Positions 53,327 to 62,323 of a stretch of 64,000 nt of DNA are shown piece by piece (the first letter of the stretch is position 1; every line of letters begins with the position of its first letter). A model generated the notes under the pieces. It was not told the DNA's origin, did not search any database, and saw only the letters and a program-made list of their open reading frames with translations. Source of the stretch: an uncultured Eudoraea sp. (GTDB lineage: Bacteria > Bacteroidota > Bacteroidia > Flavobacteriales > Flavobacteriaceae); assembly GCF_947258925.1 (NCBI RefSeq), contig NZ_CAMYKG010000001.1, positions 1-64,000 of the forward strand, in the 5' to 3' direction. The position numbers were made by a program, and so were the translations under genes.

Positions 53327-54175
53327 ATGTTGATATTTAGTAGCAAAAAGGTTCTAATATCTCATTTATCCGCATTTAAACATGCTTCAAATTCTCTTGG
53401 CATGGTCCCAACTATGGGGGCATTACACAAAGGACATCTTGCATTGGTCAAAAAAGCCATCTCTGAAAATGATGCTGTTGTGGTGAGTATTTTTGTCAAT
53501 CCCACGCAGTTTGACAATAAAGATGATTTAAAGAAATATCCCAGTACATTGGATACAGATCTCGAATATTTGAAAAGCATATCAGATGAATTGATAGTCT
53601 TTACTCCATCGGTAACAGATTTGTATTCCAAAAATATTAAATCAAAAGAATACGAATTCAATGGATTGGACAAGAGAATGGAAGGGGAGTTTAGAAGCAA
53701 TCATTTCTCTGGTGTGGCAACTGTTGTCGAAAAACTGTTCTCTATTGTGAAACCCAACAGGGCATATTTTGGTGAAAAGGATTTTCAACAACTATTAATT
53801 ATTAAAAAGTTGGTTCAAAAAATGAATATGCCAATTGAAATAATTGGCTGTCCAATTGTCAGGGAACCTGGGGGACTTGCGATGAGTTCTAGAAATGAAA
53901 GACTGCCAGAATCCTTAAGAAATCGAGCCTCTTTTATTTATAAAACTCTAATATCTGCCAAAAAAATATTTGGCATGAAAAGTGCACAATATGTGAGGAA
54001 TTGGGTTCAAAATAAATTTGATGATGCCTCTGATTTCGATTTGGAATATATAGAAATATGTGATCAGGAAACTTTAATACCTGTTAAAAGAAAACAAAAG
54101 AATACAAAATACAGGGCCTTTATTGCGGTTTATATCAGTGGGGTTCGACTGATAGATAATATAGCCCTCAATTAA
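53327..54175 (+). CDS. panC: Pantothenate synthetase
   Basis: A 282-residue enzyme that joins pantoate and beta-alanine with ATP. Seen: VPTMGALHKGHLALVKKA (with the HxGH ATP-binding motif), VSIFVNPTQFDNKDDLKKYP, FRSNHFSGVATVVEKLF, YFGEKDFQQLLIIKKLV, and SSRNERLPESLR in place of the usual MSSRN-KMSKS-like loop. Length is normal. Followed by panD after 13 bases. Confidence 0.97.
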   Translation: MLIFSSKKVLISHLSAFKHASNSLGMVPTMGALHKGHLALVKKAISENDAVVVSIFVNPTQFDNKDDLKKYPSTLDTDLEYLKSISDELIVFTPSVTDLYSKNIKSKEYEFNGLDKRMEGEFRSNHFSGVATVVEKLFSIVKPNRAYFGEKDFQQLLIIKKLVQKMNMPIEIIGCPIVREPGGLAMSSRNERLPESLRNRASFIYKTLISAKKIFGMKSAQYVRNWVQNKFDDASDFDLEYIEICDQETLIPVKRKQKNTKYRAFIAVYISGVRLIDNIALN

Positions 54176-54188
54176 TTAACTTTGTCCT

Positions 54189-54539
54189 ATGCAAATAGAA
54201 GTTGTAAAATCAAAAATACATCGTGTCCGTGTTACCGGAGCGGATCTTAATTATATAGGAAGTATCACCATTGACGAAGACCTTATGGATGCTGCCAATA
54301 TTATTCATGGTGAAAAAGTCCAGATTGTGAACAATAATAATGGTGAACGATTGGAAACCTATGTTATTCCGGGACCCAGGGGTTCAGGAGAATTAACGTT
54401 AAATGGAGCTGCAGCCAGAAAAGTAGCAGTAGGAGATATTCTTATTTTAATTACCTATGCCAGGATGGATATAGAAGAAGCTAAAAAGTTTAATCCAGCT
54501 CTGGTATTCCCTGATGAAGAAACCAATCTATTAAAATAG
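54189..54539 (+). CDS. panD: Aspartate 1-decarboxylase
   Basis: A 116-residue pyruvoyl enzyme that makes beta-alanine for PanC. The self-cleavage site Gly24-Ser25 lies in [25 protein letters not shown] upstream and [20 protein letters not shown] downstream are standard. Proenzyme length is normal. The panC-panD pair completes the beta-alanine branch and ligation of pantothenate synthesis; panB and panE are not in the window. The flippase-like gene starts two bases later. Confidence 0.97.
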   Translation: MQIEVVKSKIHRVRVTGADLNYIGSITIDEDLMDAANIIHGEKVQIVNNNNGERLETYVIPGPRGSGELTLNGAAARKVAVGDILILITYARMDIEEAKKFNPALVFPDEETNLLK

Positions 54540-54541
54540 GT

Positions 54542-55507
54542 TTGAGTACAAGGCTAAAAAAGATCTTGAAAATCGTACTCCCAATTGCTTTGGGAGTTTT
54601 TTTAGTTTGGTATTCTTATTACAACACTTCGGCAGAAGAAAGGTTACAAATAATAAAGTACATCAAAGAAGCCGACTTGTTTTGGGTAGGTCTTTCCATT
54701 TTTATAGGTATACTAAGTCATATTTCAAGAGCTGTTAGATGGAATTATCTTCTGGAACCTTTAGGATATTCTCCAAAAGTGTCAAATAATATATTGATTA
54801 TTTTGATGGCATACTTTGCCAATTTAGGGATTCCAAGGTCGGGCGAGGTGTTAAGAGCAACAGCTCTTGCCACCTACGAGGACGTACCTTTTGAAAAAGG
54901 TTTTGGAACAATTGTCACGGAAAGGGTAGTAGATTTAATTGTATTACTACTCATAATATTAATCGCATTATTTTCTCAAACAGAAGTAATACTCAACTTT
55001 TTGAATGAAAAAGGATTGGGTTTAACAAATACCCTTATTTTTCTTGGGGTTGGCTTTATAGGGCTATTATTTATCCTTGTTTTTTTAAAACGATCAAGTT
55101 CAAGACTGGCTATAAGAATCAGAGATTTTATTAAAGGTTTGCTCGATGGTATTTTGAGTATTTTTAAAATGAAATACAAATGGGCATTTTTACTACACAC
55201 TATATTTATTTGGAGTGCCTATGTTCTTATGTTTTGGGTAATAAAATTTACGGTCCCAGAAACCATATCTCTTTCGTTTGGGCAATTATTAGTAGCATTC
55301 GTTGCAGGAGCCTTCGCTATGTCTACGACTAATGGAGGAATAGGCCTTTACCCTATAGCAGTAAGTAAATCTCTGGCAATTTTTGGTGTTTCAGCTGTTG
55401 CCGGTAATTCATTCGGATGGATCATGTGGATATCTCAAACACTCATGGTTGTGCTATTTGGTGCAATATCTTTCCTGATCTTACCGTTATTGAACAGGAA
55501 TAAATAG
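54542..55507 (+). CDS. Lysylphosphatidylglycerol synthase/UPF0104-type membrane protein
   Basis: 321 residues from a TTG at 54542, with no usable ATG before the first membrane helix. Six to eight hydrophobic helices with the family signature LSHISRAVRWNYLLEPLG, MAYFANLGIPRSGEVLRATALATYE and the late FVAGAFAMSTTNGGIGLYPIAV. This is the membrane part of MprF-like flippases without the lysyl-transferase domain; a lipid-transport role is inference. It lies two bases after panD, so probably in the same operon. Confidence 0.87.
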   Translation: MSTRLKKILKIVLPIALGVFLVWYSYYNTSAEERLQIIKYIKEADLFWVGLSIFIGILSHISRAVRWNYLLEPLGYSPKVSNNILIILMAYFANLGIPRSGEVLRATALATYEDVPFEKGFGTIVTERVVDLIVLLLIILIALFSQTEVILNFLNEKGLGLTNTLIFLGVGFIGLLFILVFLKRSSSRLAIRIRDFIKGLLDGILSIFKMKYKWAFLLHTIFIWSAYVLMFWVIKFTVPETISLSFGQLLVAFVAGAFAMSTTNGGIGLYPIAVSKSLAIFGVSAVAGNSFGWIMWISQTLMVVLFGAISFLILPLLNRNK

Positions 55508-55534
55508 CATAAAGCTGTTATCAATCTTTTCAAC

Positions 55535-56680
55535 ATGACACGTAATTTTTTTCTATGTGTTGCATTGCTTTTCTGTTCAGGATTAGTAGCACAGGTAACA
55601 CAGGAGATCTTTGAATCTTTTAAACTTCAGGAAAGAAGGGATGTAAAATATTATATCCCCGAGAATTATACCCCTGAAAAGAAATATCCATTGGTTGTTG
55701 TTTTGGATGGTGAATACCTTTTTGATCAGGTGGTCGCTATTTCAAAATTTTACAGTTCTTTCCAGGGAACTCCCGAGGCGATTATAGTAGGAGTATTTCA
55801 AAGTGAAAATGATTTGCGGTGGGAAGATTGCGCATTTGAGGAAGACACTGGCCTCCCTGCGGAAAAAGGTAAATTGTTTTTTGAATTTCTCGGTATGGAG
55901 CTGATTCCATACCTTAAAACAACTTATAGTACCGCCCCCTTTAGTATGTTTGTTGGATATGATATTACCGCAAACTTTGGGAACTACTATTTATTTAAGG
56001 AAAGATCCCTTTTCAATGCATTCATAAGTATTTCTCCATATCTGGCGCCTGAAATGGAAAACAGAATTCCTGCGAGACTAAATGAAATAGATCAACACAT
56101 TTTTTATCATTTAATCGTCGGTGGAAAACTCGACAATAGCCGAAAAGCTATTTTGCAAATGGACAAGGCTCTAACAAGTATTGAAAAGGAGAGTTTCAAT
56201 TATCATTTTGATGAATATCCTGATGCTAATGAAGTATCGGTAGCAACCTTTGGCATTGGTAAGGCCTGGGGAAGTATGTTTGAAATTTTCAAACCCATTA
56301 GTCCAAAAGAATACAAAGAAAAAATTCTTACTTCGGAAGAACCAGTCTATAAATATTTGGAGGACAAATACAATTCAATAGAGGAGTTGTTCGGATTTAG
56401 AAAGGAAGTTGAACTAAACGATATTATGGCCATCTATGCCGGAAGCAGAAAAAAAGATGATTTTGAGTCTTTGAAACCTTTGTCAGAGCTATGTAAAAAA
56501 GAATTTCCCACTACCATGCTCGGATTCTATTTTGAAGGAGAATATTACGAAGAAATAGGAGAACCCAAAAAAGCACTTCGGACATTTGAGAAGGCCTTTG
56601 GCATGGAAGAAATTGATTTTTTAACAAAGGAAATGGCCCTGGAAAAAATGGACGCCCTAAAAGCAGACTTTGGTTTTTAA
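55535..56680 (+). CDS. Esterase D-like alpha/beta hydrolase lacking the catalytic serine
   Basis: A 381-residue exported protein: signal peptide to about residue 20 (GLVAQ). Residues 30-250 follow the esterase D/IroE-type fold (RRDVKYYIPENYTPEKKYPLVVVLDG, SISPYLAPEM), but the nucleophile elbow, normally GxSxGG, reads VGYDITANF with Asp143 at the Ser position, and the region expected to hold the His reads YPDANEVSVATF. Residues 320-381 look like one TPR-type helical pair (FYFEGEYYEEIGEPKKALRTFEKAFG). Probably a binding protein rather than a serine esterase. Confidence 0.83.
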   Translation: MTRNFFLCVALLFCSGLVAQVTQEIFESFKLQERRDVKYYIPENYTPEKKYPLVVVLDGEYLFDQVVAISKFYSSFQGTPEAIIVGVFQSENDLRWEDCAFEEDTGLPAEKGKLFFEFLGMELIPYLKTTYSTAPFSMFVGYDITANFGNYYLFKERSLFNAFISISPYLAPEMENRIPARLNEIDQHIFYHLIVGGKLDNSRKAILQMDKALTSIEKESFNYHFDEYPDANEVSVATFGIGKAWGSMFEIFKPISPKEYKEKILTSEEPVYKYLEDKYNSIEELFGFRKEVELNDIMAIYAGSRKKDDFESLKPLSELCKKEFPTTMLGFYFEGEYYEEIGEPKKALRTFEKAFGMEEIDFLTKEMALEKMDALKADFGF

Positions 56681-56742
56681 ATCAACTGTGATCTAATCTT
56701 ACTAACTACTACAGAATATGATATTTAAAGTATCAACATTCT

Positions 56743-56773
56743 TTTGATTTTTACAGGAACCACAATATCTTTA
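56743..56773 (+). promoter_or_regulatory. radA promoter
   Basis: TTTG (56743-56746), 19 nt, TATCTTTA (56766-56773): ideal spacing, with the last base of the -7 element A instead of G. Predicted start near 56779, about 17 nt before the ATG. Confidence 0.6.
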
Positions 56774-56795
56774 GCCAAAACCAGCTTAGGTTCAA

Positions 56796-58169
56796 ATGGC
56801 TAAAACAAAAACAGCTTTTTTTTGCCAGAATTGTGGCACCCAATATGCAAAATGGGTAGGTCAGTGCGGGGCCTGCAAAGAATGGAATACGGTTGTAGAA
56901 GAGATAATACAGAAAGAAAATACCGTTCCCTGGAAAAGTGCAGAAAGTACTAAAGAAAAAGCTTCAAAACCACTGCTCATTGGACAGATAAATTCATCTA
57001 AGGAATTTAGGCTGGACATTTGCGATAAAGAATTTAACAGGGTTTTAGGCGGAGGTTTGGTGCCCGGTTCACTTGTTCTTCTTGGTGGCGAACCCGGTAT
57101 AGGCAAAAGTACTTTACTACTGCAAATTGCCTTAAGACTTAATTTGCGTACCCTCTATGTTTCGGGTGAAGAAAGTATGAAGCAAATAAAAATGAGGGCT
57201 GAGAGAATTCATCCAAATAATCAGACCTGCTATATTCTGACTGAAACCAAAACCCAAAATATTTTTAAACAGATTCATGAAATTGCACCAGATATACTGG
57301 TAATTGACTCTATACAGACACTGCATACAGATTATATAGAATCTTCAGCGGGAAGTATATCTCAGATTCGGGAGTGTGCTTCAGAACTAATACGATTTGC
57401 TAAAGAAACTAATACCCCGGTTATCCTAATAGGGCATATTACCAAAGATGGCAATATTGCCGGACCAAAGATTTTGGAGCATATGGTAGACACTGTCCTT
57501 CAGTTTGAAGGAGATCGGAATTACGTTTACAGGATTTTAAGGGCGCTAAAGAACAGATTTGGATCTACTGCAGAACTTGGTATCTATGAAATGCAGGGTG
57601 ATGGACTTCGGGAGGTAAATAACCCTTCGGAAGTATTACTTTCTAAAAATGATTCAGGGCTAAGTGGTACTGCCATTGCTTCAACTATAGAAGGCATGCG
57701 TCCTTTAATGATAGAAATTCAGGCTTTAGTGAGTTCTGCAGTCTATGGAACACCGCAGCGTTCTGCCACCGGTTACAATGCCAAACGGCTAAACATGTTA
57801 TTGGCCGTTTTGGAAAAAAGGGCAGGCTTTAAATTGGGAGCAAAGGACGTATTTCTAAATATTACTGGGGGCATTACTGTAGACGACCCTGCAATAGATC
57901 TTGCAGTAATTGCCGCTATTTTATCCAGCAACGCGGATATTCCGATAGAGAAAAATGTATGTTTCGCTGCGGAAATAGGATTGGCAGGAGAAATTCGACC
58001 GGTACAAAGAGTAGAGCAACGTATTTTGGAAGCGGATAAACTGGGGTTTTCTACAATTTATGTTTCAAAGAACAACAAAATTGCACTTAAGAAAACTAAA
58101 ATCAAGGTTGAAATGGTCTCGAAAATTGAGGATGTGGTTGTCAAACTCTTTGTCAATAAGATACTTTAA
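56796..58169 (+). CDS. radA: DNA repair protein RadA
   Basis: A 457-residue RecA-like helicase acting in recombination. N-terminal zinc finger Cys10, Cys13, Cys24, Cys27 (FCQNCGTQYAKWVGQCGACKEW), Walker A in GGEPGIGKST (about 94-103), the RadA-specific LKNRFGSTAELGIYEM, and a C-terminal Lon protease-like domain without peptidase function (IDLAVIAAILSSNADIPI, AEIGLAGEIRPVQRVEQRI). Length is normal. Convergent with the Tas-type reductase. Confidence 0.98.
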   Translation: MAKTKTAFFCQNCGTQYAKWVGQCGACKEWNTVVEEIIQKENTVPWKSAESTKEKASKPLLIGQINSSKEFRLDICDKEFNRVLGGGLVPGSLVLLGGEPGIGKSTLLLQIALRLNLRTLYVSGEESMKQIKMRAERIHPNNQTCYILTETKTQNIFKQIHEIAPDILVIDSIQTLHTDYIESSAGSISQIRECASELIRFAKETNTPVILIGHITKDGNIAGPKILEHMVDTVLQFEGDRNYVYRILRALKNRFGSTAELGIYEMQGDGLREVNNPSEVLLSKNDSGLSGTAIASTIEGMRPLMIEIQALVSSAVYGTPQRSATGYNAKRLNMLLAVLEKRAGFKLGAKDVFLNITGGITVDDPAIDLAVIAAILSSNADIPIEKNVCFAAEIGLAGEIRPVQRVEQRILEADKLGFSTIYVSKNNKIALKKTKIKVEMVSKIEDVVVKLFVNKIL

Positions 58170-58219
58170 ACAAATTTAAATCCTATCTAATTACAAACCA
58201 TTCCTGAATTGCAGCAAAA

Positions 58220-59260
58220 TTATGGCGCCGGATCGGGTATATCATTATGTACGTCATCAATTCGTTTTAATAATTCATCAGAAAGATCAACTTCTATACT
58301 GGATATGTTTTCTTTCAATTGTTTCATAGAAGTAGCCCCAATTATATTACTGGTTATAAACGGCCTTGAATTCACAAATGCCAGTGCCATTTGGGTAAGT
58401 GACAAGTTATATTCCTGTGCAAGTTCATAATATTCCTGGGTAGCCTTGTTTGCATTTTCACTAATATACCTATTATAGTTTGGAAATAGGGTGATTCGGG
58501 CATTTGCCGGTTTCATACCACCCCTATACTTCCCGCTGAGAACACCAAATCCTAATGGGGAATAAGCTAAGAGACCTATATTTTCCCGCATTGAAATTTC
58601 AGAAAGACCTACCTCAAATTGACGATTCAATAAATTATAAGGATTTTGTATCGTAATCATTCTTGGTAAACTGGAGTGTACTTTGCTCTCCTCCAAAAAT
58701 CGCATGGTACCCCAAGGGGTTTCATTTGAAAGTCCCACATGTCTTATTTTACCTTCAGTAATCAGATCCCTCAAAGTTTCTAATACCTGATGTATATTAT
58801 CCTGCCAAAAATCTGAAAGATCATGTTTATAACCCCTTTTTCCAAAATAGTTGGTCGTACGTTCAGGCCAATGTAGTTGATACAAATCTATATAATCTGT
58901 TTGAAGTCGTTCAAGGCTTCCCTCAACGGCATCAATCAAAGATTCCCTTCTGAAACCTGTTGTTCTTATAAATTTTGTGAATTCCGCTTTTCCTGCAATT
59001 TTGCTTCCCAGAATAATCTTATCTCTATTTCCGGTTTTCTTAAACCAATTTCCAATAATCTTCTCAGTGTCTGCATATCTGTCGGGATGGGCCGGAATTG
59101 GGTATAATTCAGCGGTATCGAAAAAATTTATTCCCTGTTCAACCGCATAATCCATTTGCTCATGACCTTCTGCTTCGGTATTTTGTCGCCCCCAGGTCAT
59201 GGTCCCCAGACAAATCTTACTAATTTCTAAGTCCGTATGGGGTAATTTTTGATATATCAT
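58220..59260 (-). CDS. tas: Aldo/keto reductase, Tas type
   Basis: About 346 residues from the Met at 59260 (MIYQKLPHTDLEIS); another Met lies two codons upstream. The length and the whole layout match E. coli Tas: ICLGTMTWGRQNTEAEGHEQ, FFDTAELYPIP (Tyr of the catalytic tetrad), DYIDLYQLHWPERTTNYFGKRGY, SNETPWGTMRFL, and the C-terminal IGATSMKQLKENI. It is an NADPH-dependent oxidoreductase with unknown physiological substrate. It follows xth on the same strand. Confidence 0.92.
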   Translation of the reverse strand: MIYQKLPHTDLEISKICLGTMTWGRQNTEAEGHEQMDYAVEQGINFFDTAELYPIPAHPDRYADTEKIIGNWFKKTGNRDKIILGSKIAGKAEFTKFIRTTGFRRESLIDAVEGSLERLQTDYIDLYQLHWPERTTNYFGKRGYKHDLSDFWQDNIHQVLETLRDLITEGKIRHVGLSNETPWGTMRFLEESKVHSSLPRMITIQNPYNLLNRQFEVGLSEISMRENIGLLAYSPLGFGVLSGKYRGGMKPANARITLFPNYNRYISENANKATQEYYELAQEYNLSLTQMALAFVNSRPFITSNIIGATSMKQLKENISSIEVDLSDELLKRIDDVHNDIPDPAP

Positions 59261-59330
59261 AGGCAAATTCTATTCTTTTGAGACCGGGCAAATTTACTAA
59301 TTCCCTTTTTTACATTATATGAAAAGTAGT

Positions 59331-60098
59331 TTATTGTTCATCTAATTCCATTAGAATGGGACAATGATCACTGTGTTTTGCTTCAGCTAGAATTACCGAA
59401 CGTTTAAGTCTGTGCTCCAAAGAGCGGCTGACCATACCGTAATCCAGACGCCATCCTTTATTATTATTCCGTGCATTTGCTCTATAACTCCACCAGGTAT
59501 AATTATGGGGTTCTTTGTTAAAAAATCGAAAACTGTCTATAAATCCACTATCCATAAATTTTCCTATCCATTCCCGTTCAACCGGCAGAAATCCTGAAAC
59601 ATTCTTATTTCTCACCGGATCATGGATATCAATTGCCTGATGACAAATATTATAGTCTCCACATATTATCAGGTTTGGATATGCTGTTTTGATCTTATCT
59701 ACATAGGTTTGCAGATCTGCCATATATTGTAATTTAAGATCCAATCTTGCGAGGTTGGTACCTGAAGGCAGATACATGCTCATAACAGACAGCCCGTCAA
59801 AATCTGCGCGCAGGTTTCTTCCTTCAAAATCCATATAGTCTATCCCTGTGCCGTATTCAACATGTTTTGGTTGCCTCTTAGATAAAATGGCCACTCCGCT
59901 ATATCCTTTTTTCTGTGCACTAAACCAGTAATTATAGACGTATCCGCTTTTCTCAAAAATACTGAGGTCTAACTGTTCTTTCATGGCTTTGATCTCCTGA
60001 AGACAGATTACGTCCGGGTCAACCTGTTTAAACCAATCCAGTAATCCTTTGTTCAGGGCGGCCCTGATACCGTTAACGTTGTATGAAACTATTTTCAA
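59331..60098 (-). CDS. xth: Exodeoxyribonuclease III
   Basis: A 255-residue AP endonuclease/3'-exonuclease of the Exo III family. Seen: MKIVSYNVNGIRAAL, the Mg-binding Glu in DVICLQEIKA, YSGVAILSK, GDYNICH, TWWSYRANARNNNKGWRLDY, and the catalytic SDHCPI near the C-terminus. Length is typical. Divergent from the TonB receptor gene 126 bases away. Confidence 0.97.
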   Translation of the reverse strand: MKIVSYNVNGIRAALNKGLLDWFKQVDPDVICLQEIKAMKEQLDLSIFEKSGYVYNYWFSAQKKGYSGVAILSKRQPKHVEYGTGIDYMDFEGRNLRADFDGLSVMSMYLPSGTNLARLDLKLQYMADLQTYVDKIKTAYPNLIICGDYNICHQAIDIHDPVRNKNVSGFLPVEREWIGKFMDSGFIDSFRFFNKEPHNYTWWSYRANARNNNKGWRLDYGMVSRSLEHRLKRSVILAEAKHSDHCPILMELDEQ

Positions 60099-60224
60099 AT
60101 CAATTTAATTTGTTTTCAAAAATAGTGAATGTTTATACCATCTTACAAAATGTAATTTATTGTATAACTTCGCCGAATTCTACAAGACCAACTTTTATAA
60201 AGATTCTTTAAGAGAACAATATTA

Positions 60225-62303
60225 ATGAAGCGAAAATTTCTATTTTTAATCCTTATCACAAGTTATTTTTACGGAGTTTCACAAGAATCCGAGAAAGATT
60301 CGATAACTTATCTCAAGGAAGTTATAATTTATAATCCCGGGAAAATTGATAAAACTCTGGGTATTACTGAAACGACGATAATTCGTGAAAAAGCATTTCA
60401 GAATCACAGTCCAATAGATGTTGCTTCATCAATTAACCAAATCTCCGGGGTTTATCTACTTTCCGGGGCATTAAATACAAACCGAATAACCATACGCGGG
60501 GTGGGTGCAAGAACACCTTTTGGCACAGACAAATTGAGGTTATATTTCCAGGGTATCCCTGTTACTAATGGCACCGGTTTCTCTACTATTGAAGCGTTTG
60601 ATTTGGAAAATCTTGCTTCGATAGAGGTAGTTAAAGGGCCTAAAGCAACTGCCTATGGTACAAATCTGGGGGGGGCTATCCTTCTTAAAACAAAAGAACG
60701 GGATAGCAAAGGAACCTTATTTGCCAATAATTTTACCTTAGGGTCTTATGGCCTTTTGAAGGATAATTTTAGTTTTGATCACACTACAGATCATTTAACC
60801 CTTAATTTGCGCTATAACCATTTAGATACAGATGGTTATAGGGAAAATAATTCCTTTAAAAGAGATGGCTTACTATTGAACGCATCAATGAAACTTAGCT
60901 CAAAAAGTTCGTTGGCTGTTTTAGCTAATTATATTGACTACACGGCTCAAATCCCAAGTTCATTAGGAATAACTGATTTTACGGAAAATCCGAGGCAAGC
61001 CGCTTTTACCTGGAATCAGGCACAGGGGTTTGAAACCAATAAATATTCACTTCTTGGACTCTCATATACTCTTAAGTTTAGTCCCAAACTGGAAAATACC
61101 ACAAGTTTATTTTACACTTATCTTGACCATTATGAAGCCCGCCCTTTCAATATTTTAGATGAGTTTACCAATGGTTATGGGTTTAGAACCCAATTCAATG
61201 GTAATTTTAGATATAACGATAGAACCGGGTTTTATTTATTTGGCGGAGAACTCTATAAAGACGAATACAATTGGAAAACCTTTGAGAACTTATATCGGGA
61301 TAATAATGGAAATGGTAGTCTTCAGGGGGATCAATTGAGCGAGAATAAAGAATACAGAAGACAATTTAATGCCTTTGCGACTGTTTCAATTCCATTTACG
61401 AATAGGTTCAATATGCAACTGGGGGTGAACGTCAATAAAACTGTTTACGATTTCAGGGATTTATTTAACACAGGTGACACCAACAAAAGTGCAAGACGCA
61501 ATTTTGATCTTATCGTAATGCCCGGAATGGATTTAATCTATCGTTTTTGGAAAGGAAGTCAGGTTTATGCAAATATTAGCCGAGGTTTTTCTAACCCCGG
61601 ATTAGAAGAAACACTTACTCCAGAGGGTGTAATAAACCCGGAGATAACTCAGGAAAAGGGAATGAATTATGAGATTGGCACTAAGATGTTATTGGCAAAT
61701 AACAAACTATGGTTGAGCCTGGCTCTATTCAGGATGCATATTGATGACTTATTGGTTGCACAACGCGTAGGGGAAGATCAATTTATTGGTAAAAATGCAG
61801 GGAGTACGAGACATCAAGGGCTTGAGCTAGACCTGAATTATACGATTGATCTCAGTTCTAAATTACAAATGACACCTTTTGCAAGTTATACTCTCAGTGA
61901 CCATAAGTTTGTGGATTTTGTAGATGGGAATAATGATTATTCAGGTAATCCTTTAACCGGAGTCCCCAAAAACAGGATAAATTTAGGACTGCGAATTAAC
62001 CACACGAAAGGCTTTTACTGGAATACAACCTATCAATATGTAGATGCTATTCCTCTAACAGATGCAAATTCTTTGTCTAGTGAACCCTACAATTTATTAA
62101 ATACAAGGCTGGGCTATAAAAAAGAGTTAGTTACTAATTTGCAGATTTCTTTGGATTTAGGCATCAATAACATTTTCAATGTCAATTATGCCCAATCGGT
62201 ATTGATAAATGCTTTAAGTTTTGGAGGATCTGAACCCCGCTATTATTATCCTGGCAATGATAGAAATTTTTATGCAAGCCTTGGGTTGAATTATCAATTA
62301 TGA
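60225..62303 (+). CDS. TonB-dependent receptor (FecA-like layout)
   Basis: 692 residues: signal peptide (about 1-19, FYGVSQ), plug domain (YLKEVIIYNPGKIDKTLGIT to NLASIEVVKGPKATAYGTNLGGAILLKT) and a 22-strand-type barrel ending YASLGLNYQL. No N-terminal carboxypeptidase-like or signalling domain. The opening RITIRGVGARTPFGTDKLRLYFQGIPV suggests a siderophore or small metal-chelate receptor, but no Fur-like site or iron gene is seen nearby, so the ligand is not assigned. Upstream, TATAACTTCG near 60160 is a near match to the -7 element. Confidence 0.9.
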   Translation: MKRKFLFLILITSYFYGVSQESEKDSITYLKEVIIYNPGKIDKTLGITETTIIREKAFQNHSPIDVASSINQISGVYLLSGALNTNRITIRGVGARTPFGTDKLRLYFQGIPVTNGTGFSTIEAFDLENLASIEVVKGPKATAYGTNLGGAILLKTKERDSKGTLFANNFTLGSYGLLKDNFSFDHTTDHLTLNLRYNHLDTDGYRENNSFKRDGLLLNASMKLSSKSSLAVLANYIDYTAQIPSSLGITDFTENPRQAAFTWNQAQGFETNKYSLLGLSYTLKFSPKLENTTSLFYTYLDHYEARPFNILDEFTNGYGFRTQFNGNFRYNDRTGFYLFGGELYKDEYNWKTFENLYRDNNGNGSLQGDQLSENKEYRRQFNAFATVSIPFTNRFNMQLGVNVNKTVYDFRDLFNTGDTNKSARRNFDLIVMPGMDLIYRFWKGSQVYANISRGFSNPGLEETLTPEGVINPEITQEKGMNYEIGTKMLLANNKLWLSLALFRMHIDDLLVAQRVGEDQFIGKNAGSTRHQGLELDLNYTIDLSSKLQMTPFASYTLSDHKFVDFVDGNNDYSGNPLTGVPKNRINLGLRINHTKGFYWNTTYQYVDAIPLTDANSLSSEPYNLLNTRLGYKKELVTNLQISLDLGINNIFNVNYAQSVLINALSFGGSEPRYYYPGNDRNFYASLGLNYQL

Positions 62304-62323
62304 TCCAGGCATCATAAGAGCTG

